Assembly (NCBI GenBank): GCA_965232895.1
Contig: OZ247430.1
Coordinates: forward strand, 744,001 to 808,000
DNA length: 64,000 bases
Source: Bin87 sp965232895
GTDB taxonomy: Bacteria > Chloroflexota > Dehalococcoidia > Lucifugimonadales > UBA3495
Direction: 5' to 3'
This document shows positions 34,863-44,295 of the stretch, in pieces (within the stretch, counting starts at the first letter, position 1; each line of letters opens with the position of its first letter). The position numbers and the translations under genes are program-made. The notes under the pieces are model-generated. The model worked only from the letters and a program-made list of their open reading frames with translations, was not told the origin of the DNA and ran no database searches.

Positions 34863-35189
34863 TCACCTCCGATTGCGGTACCAACACGCTCCCACGACAA
34901 CCACAACCTGTACCACTAGCAGCACGGTGAGAGCGGTAAATGCTTCGGTTTCTTGTAGATAACGCTCCTCCACAGACCCGACAAACCAGAGGGCCCAAAG
35001 AGCAAACGGAATAAATCCTCCTGCTGCTGCAATGAGGCCAGTCACGAACCCAAACGTTTCTGAAGTCCGTGTCATGCACCAACTGCAGATGACCCCAACG
35101 AGCGGCGGCATAAGAGTTGGAAGTGTCAACGCCAAAAGCCCCCATATTAGGGACCATGTCGGAATCAACAAATTTGGGGCTGCGTTCAT
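34863..35189 (-). CDS. Small membrane protein, first of a paralogous pair
   Basis: A 108-residue protein with three or four predicted helices: LIPTWSLIWGLLALTLPTLM, TFGFVTGLIAAAGGFIPFAL and ALTVLLVVQVVVVVGACWY. It has no recognised domain. The tandem paralogue follows at once, implying a shared transcript and possibly a hetero-oligomeric membrane protein. Confidence 0.65.
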   Translation of the reverse strand: MNAAPNLLIPTWSLIWGLLALTLPTLMPPLVGVICSWCMTRTSETFGFVTGLIAAAGGFIPFALWALWFVGSVEERYLQETEAFTALTVLLVVQVVVVVGACWYRNRR

Positions 35190-35403
35190 AATCTACCCCC
35201 TTGGGTCATTTCGTCGCGGCAGGTCATCCAATCCCACCCAAAACCAACTTGCCCGGGGGCCACAGGCCAGGCCCGCGGCCACCGGGACTATCAGCGTTGA
35301 GATACCAAAACCGGTAGTGCTCACAGCAGAGACCAGAGCTCGGTTTTAGGTCCGTCCTGGATCATGTCTCAGCTCTTGGTTAGTGATCCCGCTGGGTTGG
35401 ACG

Positions 35404-35866
35404 CTATCGAGGCGTGGGCGGCCGCTCGTCGTCGGCATCGTTCTCGCCAGATGTTCCAGAAGCTCCTTCGGGGGTTCGTGTCGGGGCAGGTATGTCCTCT
35501 CCTCCGGCACCTTGGGCAGAGTCTGACGGTATCGGCGCCACGGTGCGCCACGCGGAGGGCGAACTAGATCCAGCGCCACACTTGCTGGTGACTCGGTACG
35601 CGAAGTGCCGGTCGGCTGACGCTCCGATGTGCCAGGACACGGTGTTACTCGCAGGTTCGTTGATGAAACGCACGAAATCCCAGCTCCTGCCGACGGTGTC
35701 CCAATCTCTGACCTCCAGCGCACGCCCAGTTGCGGTGAGGCCGCCAGTCGGGTTAGTCCACGTGGCCTTGACGGCGTTTCGACCCACCCGCTGGATCGCG
35801 AAACCCGTTACCGGTTTGCAGACCTTGGGCACCGTTACGGCGGAGATCGTCACTAAGTAGGTACTT
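35404..35866 (-). pseudogene. Truncated fibronectin type III-domain surface protein gene
   Basis: Reading away from the IS element: LVTISAVTVPKVCKPVTGFAIQRVGRNAVKATWTNPTGGL and ALEVRDWDTVGRSWDFVRF, then VSWHIGASADRHFAYRVTSKCG. The pattern of W and Y-R-V strands is that of an Fn3 domain. The C-terminal tail is Pro/Thr/Gly-rich. The 5' part is missing; the open frame only continues into the IS end by chance. Confidence 0.6.
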
Positions 35867-35867
35867 A

Positions 35868-36750
35868 GAGGGTGTGTGACAAATGGTTTCAAGCAGGCTG
35901 GAGGCGTTTGAGCAACAGGTGGATCATGGCGACATTCACCCATGCCTCGCCGCTTTCGGTGCGCTCTTCATAGTCTCTGCTCAACCGGCGACATCGGCTC
36001 AGCCACCCCAGAGTGCGTTCCACCACCCATCTCCGGGGCAGCGCTTCAAAGCGGTGGCTGTTGGGTTTGCGCTTCACCACGGTCAGCAACCATCCGCCCA
36101 CCGCCCAAGCCCAAGCCACCAGTTGACCCAAGTATCCAGCATCGGCCCAGATCAACTGCAACCTTGGGAATCTGCCCAGCAGCTTGACCAGCACCAATCT
36201 GGCGCCGTCCCGATCCTGGATATTGGCGGGATGAACCACCACCGCCAACAGCAATCCCATGGTGTCCACCACGATGTGTCGCTTGCGTCCGCTCACCTTC
36301 TTGCCAGCGTCGTAACCTCTGGGCCCCCTTTTTCCGTGGTCTTCACCGACTGGCTGTCGATGATGGCCGCGCTGGGGGTGGCTTCACGTCCCGCCGCTTC
36401 CCGAACCCGCTCCCGCAGGGCTGCCATGATCGCTTCCCAAGTACCGTCATCCCGCCACTTCCGAAAGTACCACCAGGCCGTCCCCCAAGGTGGCAGGTCG
36501 TGGGGCAGCATCCGCCAGGGAATGCCGCCGCGCAACACGTACAGAATGCCGTTGATCACCTCGCGAAGATCGACGATTCTGGGATGTCCCCGGAGGGTGT
36601 CGGGTGGCAACAACGGTTCCAGAACGTCCCACTGGGCATCGGTCAGGTCGGTGGGGTAAGGTTTTCTATTCATGACGCCAGCGTAGCTGTCGCCACCTCC
36701 TCACCCCAAGATGCAGGTTATGCAAGTTCCCGGCATTGTCACACACCCTC
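35868..36750 (-). mobile_element. IS5-family insertion sequence
   Basis: An 883-bp element bounded by perfect 15-bp inverted repeats GAGGGTGTGTGACAA (35868-35882) and TTGTCACACACCCTC (36736-36750). It carries a two-frame DDE transposase on the minus strand. No identical target-site duplication is seen: the left flank ends TTA and the right flank begins TGA. The two flanks belong to different, oppositely oriented truncated genes, so the element marks a rearrangement. Confidence 0.9.
35889..36673 (-). CDS. IS5-family transposase (OrfA/OrfB, -1 frameshift)
   Basis: OrfA (36293-36673) starts MNRKPYPTDLTDAQWDVLEP and reaches the first catalytic Asp in IIDSQSVKTTEKGG. OrfB (35889-36296) has the second Asp in LIWADAGYLGQ and the Glu in VVERTLGWLSRCRRLSRDYEER. 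The frames meet at an A5G5 run; slipping back one base gives EKGGPRGYDAGKKVSGRKRH, which is the continuous family sequence. This is the normal programmed -1 shift of this IS group, so the transposase is probably functional. Confidence 0.88.
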
Positions 36751-36751
36751 T

Positions 36752-37090
36752 GAGGTAAGCGTCACCGTGGAGGACGCCTCGGGCATGGAGGGCGACGTGG
36801 TGGAGTTCCGGATACTCCTCTCCCATGCCTTGACTGAGGAATTCGAGGTGACCTGGTTAGCCGGGCCGGCCTACCACCTGCGGGACGACCGGTCGCATTC
36901 ATCCGACTACCAGGCCATGTCCGGGGTGATGGCGTTCAAGCCGGGCGTAACCGCGCTGACGGGAGTGGTCTGGCTGAATGACGACAGCAAGGACGAGCCG
37001 GACGAGTACTTCGCGGTGGAGGCCTTCCTCCCCGGCGAGTGGTTCAATCCGGCGTCCATGGGAACCATGACCATCGTGGACGACGACTGA
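36752..37090 (+). pseudogene. Truncated Calx-beta-domain protein gene, C-terminal end
   Basis: Starting right at the IS boundary: EVSVTVEDASGMEGDVVEFR then ILLSHALTEEFEVTW, and later GVVWLNDDSKDEPDEYFAVE and TMTIVDDD before the stop. This is the typical end of a Calx-beta domain (calcium-binding surface-protein module). The upstream part is gone, with no start codon left. Confidence 0.75.
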
Positions 37091-37229
37091 TCCAGGGGTG
37101 ACAATCAATGCTTTGGATAGATAGAGCTGGGCTGTATTCTGTAACTGTTCAGAGTTGGGGTTTTGAATTGGCCAAACTTGGTTTGCAGATGGCCGGCGTT
37201 GGGGACTGCGATTATGTCATGTATTTGGA

Positions 37230-37727
37230 GTGCCCACGGAAATTGACCTCACCACTTTTGACCGAGACGCGCTGCTGAGCGATGATGCCCAGCAGCGGGA
37301 CTTGCTCATCCGGCAGCAGGCGATCATCGAGAGCTTGGAGAAGCGGGTTGCCCAGTTGGAGGCGCGGGCGAAATCCGGCGGGAACCGCCAGATGCCCGGA
37401 CTGAAGCCTCAGGCTGACCGGAAGCCAGCCCAGCCCAAGCAACCGCGCCAGCGTCGGTCGCACGGTTTCGCCCGGACCCCATGACCCCCACCCAGCGGGT
37501 AGAGCATGTGGTGGAGCAGTGTCCCGACTGCGGAACGGGCTGTCCGGAGGCTGGACCCACCGCACTCGGGAAGTCATCGATACTCGGGAAGTCATCGATC
37601 TGCCCCAATCTCCGGTGGAAGTGACCGAGCACGCTTACATCGCCCGCACCTGCCCGCGTTGCCAACGCCGCTGTGTGCCCCCAGCGCACCTGGATATCGC
37701 GCATTGGCTTGTCCACGTACATGGTGT
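37230..37727 (+). pseudogene. IS66-family transposase, N-terminal fragment with frameshifts
   Basis: The first frame has the leucine-zipper region IRQQAIIESLEKRVAQLEAR and the basic stretch QPKQPRQRRSHGFART. Two other frames carry the zinc-binding region: RVEHVVEQCPDCG, then VTEHAYIARTCPRCQRRCVPP. At least two frameshifts are needed to join these, and the DDE domain is absent. An 18-bp direct duplication ACTCGGGAAGTCATCGAT lies inside (37564-37599). Confidence 0.75.
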
Positions 37728-37754
37728 GCAGACTGGGAGCATCATGGCTGAGCT

Positions 37755-38585
37755 TCAGCGTGGGCTGGTCGCCTTGTTGGTGATCGGGACGCAGGTGACG
37801 TCGTTGCTCTCAGCGAACCGGCTGACCACATCGGGAATGAAGTTGCCGGCGGCCACGGCTCTGGCGGGGATTCCGGTGAAGCGCGTCATGTGCTCGGCGT
37901 TGCGCTTGACGCGGATCACGTCGTCATTGGCAAGCGTGTAAGAGCATTCTATGACTACGTAGCAAGGCTCCCTGGTTGCCTTGTCCACAGCCGTCATTGC
38001 CAAGTCAATGGCCTTGAAACTCTCCAGCTCGTTGGCTGGGATGGCAGCGCGTCCCTCGTCCTCGGCATCGTCGGCGATGTCGACGATCTGGGTGCTGTCC
38101 AGCCAGCGGGGGCGTCGGACGTTGACGGCTTGGGTCAGGGCTCCGGTCATTCTCTGGACAGCGACGGGAACGGTGTGCCCCTTGAGCTCGGCGACGTCGG
38201 TTTTCAGGGTAGCCACGTCAGTCTTCAGAGTAGCCACGTCAGTCTTCAGAGTAGCCACGTCAGTCTTCAGAGTAGCCACGTCAGTCTTCAGAGTAGTGAC
38301 GTCAGTCTTCACTTGGGTCATGTCGACTTTCAGGGTGGCGACGTCTGCCTTTAGTTCCTTCACATCCTGTTCCAGCCGGTCGAGCCGCTCGTTGGTGGTG
38401 GCGATGTAGTCGCGTACCAATTCGGCCAGTTCGGCGACGGCCTGCTGGAGCTCCCGGACGATAGCCGGCAGCTGGAGGAATTCCTGATCCAGGACGTGCT
38501 GGCGCATGGCCGCCTGGAGCCCGGGATTGTTCTCCATGGCGGCGAGGATGTCCTCGAACGTAGCGATGGGTATTGGCGTGGTCAT
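37755..38585 (-). CDS. Coiled-coil protein with heptad repeats and a nuclease-like C-terminus
   Basis: A 276-residue protein. Residues about 70-135 consist of a heptad repeat TLKTDVA, four copies of which are encoded by an identical 21-bp unit (38209-38292). The C-terminal part (about 160-270) has RRPRWLDSTQIVDIAD and REPCYVVIECSYT, which looks like the core of a restriction-like fold seen in similar Chloroflexota and cyanobacterial proteins. The copy number of the 21-bp unit should be easily variable without breaking the frame. The function is unknown. Confidence 0.75.
   Translation of the reverse strand: MTTPIPIATFEDILAAMENNPGLQAAMRQHVLDQEFLQLPAIVRELQQAVAELAELVRDYIATTNERLDRLEQDVKELKADVATLKVDMTQVKTDVTTLKTDVATLKTDVATLKTDVATLKTDVATLKTDVAELKGHTVPVAVQRMTGALTQAVNVRRPRWLDSTQIVDIADDAEDEGRAAIPANELESFKAIDLAMTAVDKATREPCYVVIECSYTLANDDVIRVKRNAEHMTRFTGIPARAVAAGNFIPDVVSRFAESNDVTCVPITNKATSPR
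38209..38292 (-). repeat. Four perfect tandem copies of a 21-bp unit in the coiled-coil gene
   Basis: The unit GTAGCCACGTCAGTCTTCAGA (21 bp, given here in two parts as GTAGCCACGTC and AGTCTTCAGA) encodes one heptad per copy. Diverged copies lie on both sides. Slippage would lengthen or shorten the coil by exactly two helical turns. Confidence 0.9.
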
Positions 38586-38709
38586 GTTGTATTGCTCACT
38601 GGTCGGTTTGATTTTATACCGCGTGGGCGTCTTGCGCCACCGGTTGATGATTGCTGCGAGGAGATTTCGCTACTCAACGGGTTGGAGTGACCGTGGCTAC
38701 TTCCTCGCT

Positions 38710-38961
38710 TCACGCGTCTCCTGGCGCCGGGTCAGTTGTCGAGGTTGGCACCTCGCGTTCCGGGAACGTCCTCAGGTAGAGGTTCATCGCGGCGCCCCAG
38801 GTGCCGCTGTTGTGCTCGCCGCCTGATTTGATCACCACGCCGTCACGCAGGTGGTGCTTGATGACCAGCATGGTGGCGGCGACGAGTTGGTCGTAGGGCA
38901 TCATGTCCGTGTTGCAGCAGCCGTAGCCGGTTGGCTCACCTGCCTTCGTTTTTCCTTCCAT
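38710..38961 (-). CDS. Small hypothetical protein
   Basis: An 83-residue frame: MEGKTKAGEPTGYGCCNTDM, then VAATMLVIKHHLRDGVVIKS and LYLRTFPEREVP. It shares about 60 bp with the next gene in another frame. The sense of the sequence (balanced composition, amphipathic middle) suggests real coding but no family is recognised. Confidence 0.45.
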   Translation of the reverse strand: MEGKTKAGEPTGYGCCNTDMMPYDQLVAATMLVIKHHLRDGVVIKSGGEHNSGTWGAAMNLYLRTFPEREVPTSTTDPAPGDA

Positions 38962-39284
38962 CGAGGCGGCGGCGGGGTGTGGGGATTGGCGGCCCAGTGC
39001 CACAGGGCGCGGACCGCGCTGTTGGCGAACCGGTAGCAGCCGGTGACCTTGGTGAAGACTAGGTCGCCTTGCTCACGGATCAGGCAGAAGCGGCACGTGC
39101 CTTCGGTCTGGTCGCAGTCGCACCGGTCGTGGTCTTCGACGCTGCCCGTCCAATGCCGAGCGCCGGCGCTGCACACCATGTGCGTAGCGTGGACGCGACA
39201 GCCGTCGGGCATCCGACCGGCGTACCAGCTTGGGTCGCCGTCCTTGACGAACATCTCGATATGGATGAGTTCAAGACAAGCCAT
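38901..39284 (-). CDS. Small Cys-rich hypothetical protein
   Basis: A 127-residue protein with a cluster CRVHATHMVCSAGARHW and DRCDCDQTEGTCRFCLI that could bind zinc. The start MACLELIHIEMFVKDGDPSW is the only ATG at the beginning. The tail overlaps the next small gene. No known family. Confidence 0.45.
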   Translation of the reverse strand: MACLELIHIEMFVKDGDPSWYAGRMPDGCRVHATHMVCSAGARHWTGSVEDHDRCDCDQTEGTCRFCLIREQGDLVFTKVTGCYRFANSAVRALWHWAANPHTPPPPRWKEKRRQVSQPATAAATRT

Positions 39285-39493
39285 GTTGTCCCTCCTGTCG
39301 TCGGGTTGCGGTTGCTGTAGTGATGCTTTGGATTATGGCGCCAGCGCGGCCAGTTTCAGCCGGAAACGGCTCCCGGACACGTTCTGTGGCCTTTGTCGTG
39401 ATTTCTGCACAGACATGTGAAAACGGCGCCGCATGGCGCCGTTGGGGCGAAACAGGTACCGTGGTGTTTGCTACTTTCCTTGTCTGACGCCAC

Positions 39494-40956
39494 TCAGCCA
39501 CACTGGGAGAAGTTCTGCGTGGCCCACACGTTTCCCCACGGGGGACCGTGACGTTTGTCTGGAGTGATGGCGACGCCGACGCCGATACGGCGCGCGGCCG
39601 TTTCGAGGATGTTCCGCCGGTGTCCTGGGCTGTCCATCCATGCTTGGACGAGGGCTTTGGCCACCTGCTTGTCGTCGAGGGTGACATCGGGCTTCCATGG
39701 TCCATTGTCTGTTCTGATTGACCACGTGACTTGCGCTTGCTGGGCTATGTTCTCGGAGAGGCCGTAGGTGTACGACCCATCAGGTCGGTAGGCTCGGCAG
39801 TCGTATCCAGAATCCATCGCTCGGTTGGTCGGGTTTTTCCCATCCAAGTCGTGGGCTTGGTTATTCTGGCGTCCCATGTTTTCGCTGTGGCGTCTGGCAA
39901 TGACGGAGATCGCAGTGTTATACAGGAACGGTGCTAGGCCGGCCGGCTTCCGTTCCTCGTTGGTGAAGAACACTATCCAGTGCTCGATGTCGGTGACATT
40001 TGGTGTCGAACCGGTCACCTGAGTTGAACGTGAGTCGACCGACCGTTGACGAGTATGCACAAGATCTGACGTAGGCTGAACCGTATTTAGCGGTGTTGGA
40101 ATGTTCCACACCATCGGCGGCGGCCTCAGAGCAGGCGCCAACGACCACGTTGCAGTCGGTACAGGAGCCCGTGCCGGCAACGGTGTTGCCGTGGGTGACC
40201 ACGTGGGGACTGGCGCCGGAGTAACTCCCAAGGTGGCTGCAACTGACGCAACGGCGCCTTCGCAGTCGCGGCGCAGGGAATCACGAAGTCCTTCCAGTGA
40301 TTTGAGGCGCGCGACCTGCTTTCTTCGTGTAACTTCGATGCCTCGGTAGTAGCCGTTGCAGGTAGCCCAGGCTACCTCGTAAACGTCTCGGTCGGTGACG
40401 GCCGCCGTTGTTTGCTCCGGCGCCAGAGTCCCAACTGCAGCGGCCACTCCTGCCGTCGGCTGCCGTTCTCTGAACGGTCTTCTCCCAGCACCGCCGGATG
40501 ATCCGGCTCCGCTGCGTACCAGCGACCGTCTGCAACCAGGAACACCCACCGCAGGGTTCCCTCTCCGGTAGTAGTCACTGGGCTGCTGCCCGTTGCAACG
40601 GCTCGAAGCGCGAAGCTGACGTCGATGTTCCCAGCATCGTCAATGGCCACTGCGAAGACATGAGGATTCCAATGGTTTGGCGGGCAATGGCTGGCATGCT
40701 GCGACTGCACGTAGGACACGCCGACATTGGCAGCGTCAGCGGTAATCACCGGATGTGACGCATCGGTAAGAAACTGCCGCAACTCGGCATCGCACCGTAA
40801 TCCGTCCTGAGATTGTCCAGCGACTCGGGGCTTGGTTTCTGGATCCCCCTCGACTGGCACAGTCTGCTGGTCGTCCAAGATGCCGCACGCAAGGGCCAGC
40901 CCGAGCGGCAGCAAGGTGATGAACAGCAGGATCTTTCGAAGCATGTGAAATCTCAC
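39494..40956 (-). pseudogene. CAP/SCP-domain lipoprotein gene split by a frameshift
   Basis: The first frame (40372-40956) begins with a lipoprotein signal, LRKILLFITLLPLGLALAC, and ends in an Arg-rich nonsense-like tail. The second (39494 to at least 40549) continues with RDVYEVAWATCNGYYRGIEV, a Pro/Thr-rich linker, and a CAP domain: FFTNEERKPAGLAPFLYN, ARRHSENMGRQN, GLSENIAQQ, WMDSPGHRRNIL and VWATQNFSQCG. The frames overlap by at least 178 bp, and one shift near 40,470-40,490 would join them. Together they give a cell-surface CAP protein of roughly 480 residues. Either recent decay or an assembly error. Confidence 0.7.
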
Positions 40957-41332
40957 TAATGTTCAGGTTCGCACAGATGATGGAAGGATCGTAACGCTGC
41001 GGTGACAACGGCTTGCGAGGCTTGGTAGCGCCTGGCACGGGTGTGCCTGAATTCCTGCGCCGGAGCTACGGAGAGGCGTTCCGCCTCTGCCGGCGGACAT
41101 TTCCTGTCCGTGACCTGCAGGGCCCCCAGGAGCCGCGCCATGCCTCGCAACTTGCACGTGTTGCTTAACGACTGTCGTCAGTCATACCTACACTGACCCT
41201 GACGTGATACAAGGTTACCGGGACCGACGGACCGAGGCATTCGCCGCCGGGGAGTTCATACCAGCGTTTCAGAGCTTTGAACAGCAGGCGGCACGCGGTC
41301 GGTAAATCTACGTTCGGAAAGGTGACCAAGAT
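40957..41332. other. Interval between the accessory island and the CRISPR-Cas locus
   Basis: About 375 bp with no gene I can support. A 66-codon minus-strand frame (41165-41365) exists but overlaps the cas3 start and has no recognised domain. AAAGGTGA at the right end is the cas3 ribosome-binding site. Confidence 0.4.
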
Positions 41333-43981
41333 ATGCTGGAACAGAAAAAGGCATACACCTGCCACTTCTGGGGGAAATCAGACCGTCAAAACCCGGAACG
41401 CATCCATCTGCTGGAGCATCACCTGGCGGACGTGGGCGCGTGTTTCGAAGCTCTGCTGCGTCAGCCGCTGATCCGTCAAAGTCTGGCCCACACCGCCGGC
41501 TGGGACGACATCGACGATGCCACGGCGGCCCGCCTGTGCGTGTTCGCAGCCCTGCACGACATTGGCAAGGTCAACATCGGGTTCCAGACGCAAATCTGGC
41601 GACGGGAAGACCATCCCAATGGCGCCCGCCCTCCCGGTCGCGCCGGACACACCGTGGACCTGATGCCGGTGCTCAACGGGAATGACGCCGCGACTTCCGA
41701 GTGGTTCTGCGACTCGCTCGGCTGGTGGTGGAATGCCACCGAGACATGGGATGACTGTGGGGGCGAAACCGTCTGCGGCCTGCTGGTGGCTACGCTGTCG
41801 CATCACGGGCGGCCCCTGCAGCTGGCCGACGGGCGGTCCGAGTTTCCGCGGTTGTGGCAACGCTTCGGTGAACTGGACCCACAGAAGCATGTGAGTCGCA
41901 TTGGCCGTCTGGTGCAGGAGTGGTTCCCGGCCGCGTTCGTTGCGGGCGGACCAGTGTTGCCGTCGGCGCCGGTGTTCCAGCATCACTTTCTGGGGCTGTG
42001 TAATCTGGCGGACTGGATTGGCTCTAATGAACTCTGGTTCCCGTACCTTGACGAGCCCAGGGACGATTACATTGACATCGCCCGGCGGCGCGCTCGTCAA
42101 GCCATTGACAGCATCGGCGTCGATGTGGCGAGCCAGCGGCAGAGCGCGGCCCAAGCCGGCGTTCCTGACCTCACGGGTCTGTTCCCGCACATCATTGAGC
42201 CCAACGCCATCCAGGAAGCAGCGTACCGCGCGCCGCTGGATGAGCGACTGGTCATCATCGAATCGGAGACGGGCTCCGGCAAGACGGAAGCTGCGCTGTG
42301 GCGGTTCGCGAGGCTGTACCAGGCGGGCCTGGTGGATGGCCTCTACTTCGCTCTGCCCACCCGGGCGGCAGCAAAACAGATCTTTGACCGGGTGAACCGC
42401 TTCGTCGCCAATATGTTTCCGGCAGACGGGCGACCCGAGCCGGTGTTGGCCGTGCCCGGCTACCTGCGGGCCGGCGATATCCACGGCCAGCGACTGCATG
42501 ATTATGAAGTGTGGTGGGATGACCATGCCGCCGACGGTCGCCGCTGGGCTGCGGAAAGTCCCAAGCGGTTTCTGGCGGCACAGATCGCCGTGGGCACCGT
42601 GGACCAGGTGATGCTCGGATCGCTGAAGGTGAAGAACGCCCACATGCGGGCCTCTGGCCTGGCCCGGAACCTGCTGGTGGTGGACGAGGTCCACGCGTCG
42701 GACGCCTACATGAGCGAGGCGCTGGCCACCGTGCTGGATGCCCACCTGGGTGCGGGAGGTCACGCGCTGTTGATGTCGGCCACGTTGGGCTCGACGTCCC
42801 GGCGCCGCTGGCTGGACCGGGATGCCGCAGACGCGCCGACCCTGGCGGAGGCGATCAATGCGCCCTACCCCGCGGTGAGCACGGCGTCGCAGATGATTGA
42901 CGCTGGGGAGAACGACCAGCGCAAGGACGTGAGCATCCGGGTCGAGCCGCAGATGCGGGATTTCGGAGCCGTAGCAGTCTGTGCGCTGGAGGCGGCGCGA
43001 TCCGGCGCCAAGGTGTTGGTGATCCGTAACACGGTGGATCACGCTATCCGCACGCAGGAGGCGCTGCTGGAGGCGGTCGAGCTCGAGGATATGAATCTGT
43101 TGTTCTCGGTGTACGGCATCCCCACGCTGCACCACGGGCGGTTCGCCGCCGTTGACCGGGAGATGCTGGACACGGAGATCGAACGCCGTCTGGGCCGAGG
43201 ACGGCCTGCCGGCGGTTTGGTGGTGGTGGGGACCCAGACATTGGAGCAGTCCCTGGACATCGACGCCGACCTGCTGGTCACTGACCTGTGCCCCGCCGAC
43301 GTTCTGCTGCAACGCATCGGACGGCTGCACCGTCACCGGCAGAATGACGGGACCAGACCCCACGGCTACGTCGAGGCCCGCTGCATCGTGCTGACGCCGG
43401 GGGATGACCTATCGCCGCTGCTCTCCTCCGGAGGCAACGCCAACGGGCTGGGACCCCACGGCGGGGTGTACCGCAACCTGCACATCCTTGAGGCAACCCG
43501 CCGGCTGGTTGACCTGCATCCACAGTGGCGCATACCGGAGATGAACCGGGAACTGGTGGAGATGGCGACCCATCCCGAGGTTCTGGAGCGGATCACTGAG
43601 GAATTGGGAGACAAGTGGAAGGAACACGCCATTGGCACCGCCGGCGGGCACATCGCCGATGTTCAGACCGCGCGCGGACACCTCATTCGCCGGGACAAAT
43701 CGTTCTTCACTGACAACCGGGACGTGTTGTTCCCCAGCGACGATGAGCGCATCCGCACCCGCTTAGGCGACGACCGGGTGGAGATATCCTTCGACCCGCC
43801 ACCGGCCAGCCCCTTCGACGCATCACGCTCCATCGAACGGTTGGCGGTGTCTTCGCGCTGGCTGCCGGGAGCCGCGCCGCCAGAGACGGTGGAACCGATG
43901 CCATCCGATGACGGTGGCTTCGAGTTTCGCGTCGGCGACCGGTCCTTCCGCTACGACCGGCTGGGCCTGCGGCGGAGATGA
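41333..43981 (+). CDS. cas3: CRISPR-associated helicase/nuclease Cas3 (type I-E)
   Basis: An 882-residue effector that nicks and unwinds DNA marked by Cascade. N-terminal HD nuclease: His29, the His75-Asp76 pair in FAALHDIGKV, Lys79, His106 in AGHTVDL and the His157-His158 pair in ATLSHHGRP, so all metal ligands are present. SF2 helicase: ESETGSGKT (Walker A, Lys317), DEVH box at 451-454, SAT at 482-484, and motif VI QRIGRLHRHRQ. The HD-then-helicase order and length (E. coli 888) fit type I-E. AAGGTGA lies 8 nt before the ATG. A toxin-antitoxin pair and a small gene separate it from the Cascade genes, which have their own promoter. Confidence 0.96.
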   Translation: MLEQKKAYTCHFWGKSDRQNPERIHLLEHHLADVGACFEALLRQPLIRQSLAHTAGWDDIDDATAARLCVFAALHDIGKVNIGFQTQIWRREDHPNGARPPGRAGHTVDLMPVLNGNDAATSEWFCDSLGWWWNATETWDDCGGETVCGLLVATLSHHGRPLQLADGRSEFPRLWQRFGELDPQKHVSRIGRLVQEWFPAAFVAGGPVLPSAPVFQHHFLGLCNLADWIGSNELWFPYLDEPRDDYIDIARRRARQAIDSIGVDVASQRQSAAQAGVPDLTGLFPHIIEPNAIQEAAYRAPLDERLVIIESETGSGKTEAALWRFARLYQAGLVDGLYFALPTRAAAKQIFDRVNRFVANMFPADGRPEPVLAVPGYLRAGDIHGQRLHDYEVWWDDHAADGRRWAAESPKRFLAAQIAVGTVDQVMLGSLKVKNAHMRASGLARNLLVVDEVHASDAYMSEALATVLDAHLGAGGHALLMSATLGSTSRRRWLDRDAADAPTLAEAINAPYPAVSTASQMIDAGENDQRKDVSIRVEPQMRDFGAVAVCALEAARSGAKVLVIRNTVDHAIRTQEALLEAVELEDMNLLFSVYGIPTLHHGRFAAVDREMLDTEIERRLGRGRPAGGLVVVGTQTLEQSLDIDADLLVTDLCPADVLLQRIGRLHRHRQNDGTRPHGYVEARCIVLTPGDDLSPLLSSGGNANGLGPHGGVYRNLHILEATRRLVDLHPQWRIPEMNRELVEMATHPEVLERITEELGDKWKEHAIGTAGGHIADVQTARGHLIRRDKSFFTDNRDVLFPSDDERIRTRLGDDRVEISFDPPPASPFDASRSIERLAVSSRWLPGAAPPETVEPMPSDDGGFEFRVGDRSFRYDRLGLRRR

Positions 43982-43982
43982 G

Positions 43983-44011
43983 TTGACGGGCGGTGCATGT
44001 GACATTACGAT
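43983..44011 (+). promoter_or_regulatory. Predicted promoter of the toxin-antitoxin pair
   Basis: TTGACG and TACGAT spaced by 17 nt begin 2 bp after the cas3 stop codon. The antitoxin ATG is about 60 bp further on, preceded by GAGAGG. Confidence 0.55.
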
Positions 44012-44070
44012 GATGTACACAGCAGTCAATTGCATCGCACGGGTCGCACAATCTTCAGAGAGGGCGCCAA

Positions 44071-44295
44071 ATGACAACCCAGATCACTGCACGCTTGCCC
44101 AAAGAGCTGGCGGAAAGTTTGGACGCAGCGGCCGCCGCGCTCAGGCGCAGCCGGGCCGACGTGATACGGCAGGCCGTGGAGCAATACCTGGAAGACTTTG
44201 ATGATCTTTCCGTAGCCGTGGAGCGGCTGCGGGACCCTGCCGACCCGGTTCTCGATTGGGATGACGTTCGGCGTGAGCTACTCGGTTCGAGTTAA
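44071..44295 (+). CDS. Ribbon-helix-helix (CopG/ParD-like) antitoxin
   Basis: A 74-residue protein. The N-terminal RHH domain reads TTQITARLPKELAESLDAAA then RRSRADVIRQAVEQYLEDF, with the strand residues that contact DNA. The acidic C-terminal tail (AVERLRDPADPVLDWDDVRR) would wrap around the toxin. Its coding region overlaps the toxin gene. It has its own likely promoter and sits inside the cas locus between cas3 and the Cascade operon. Such RHH proteins usually repress their own promoter. Confidence 0.88.
   Translation: MTTQITARLPKELAESLDAAAAALRRSRADVIRQAVEQYLEDFDDLSVAVERLRDPADPVLDWDDVRRELLGSS

Noticed and set aside
32200..41300. Prophage or integrative element
   Set aside because: No integrase, capsid, terminase or conjugation gene is present; only IS remnants and small orphan genes are seen.
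41165..41365. A 66-codon minus-strand frame upstream of and overlapping the cas3 start
   Set aside because: No recognised domain, no good ribosome-binding site, and it conflicts with the cas3 ATG; left out as unsupported.
41378..43363. A 661-codon open frame antisense to cas3
   Set aside because: Cas3 motifs on the other strand are unambiguous; the antisense frame is a composition effect of high GC.
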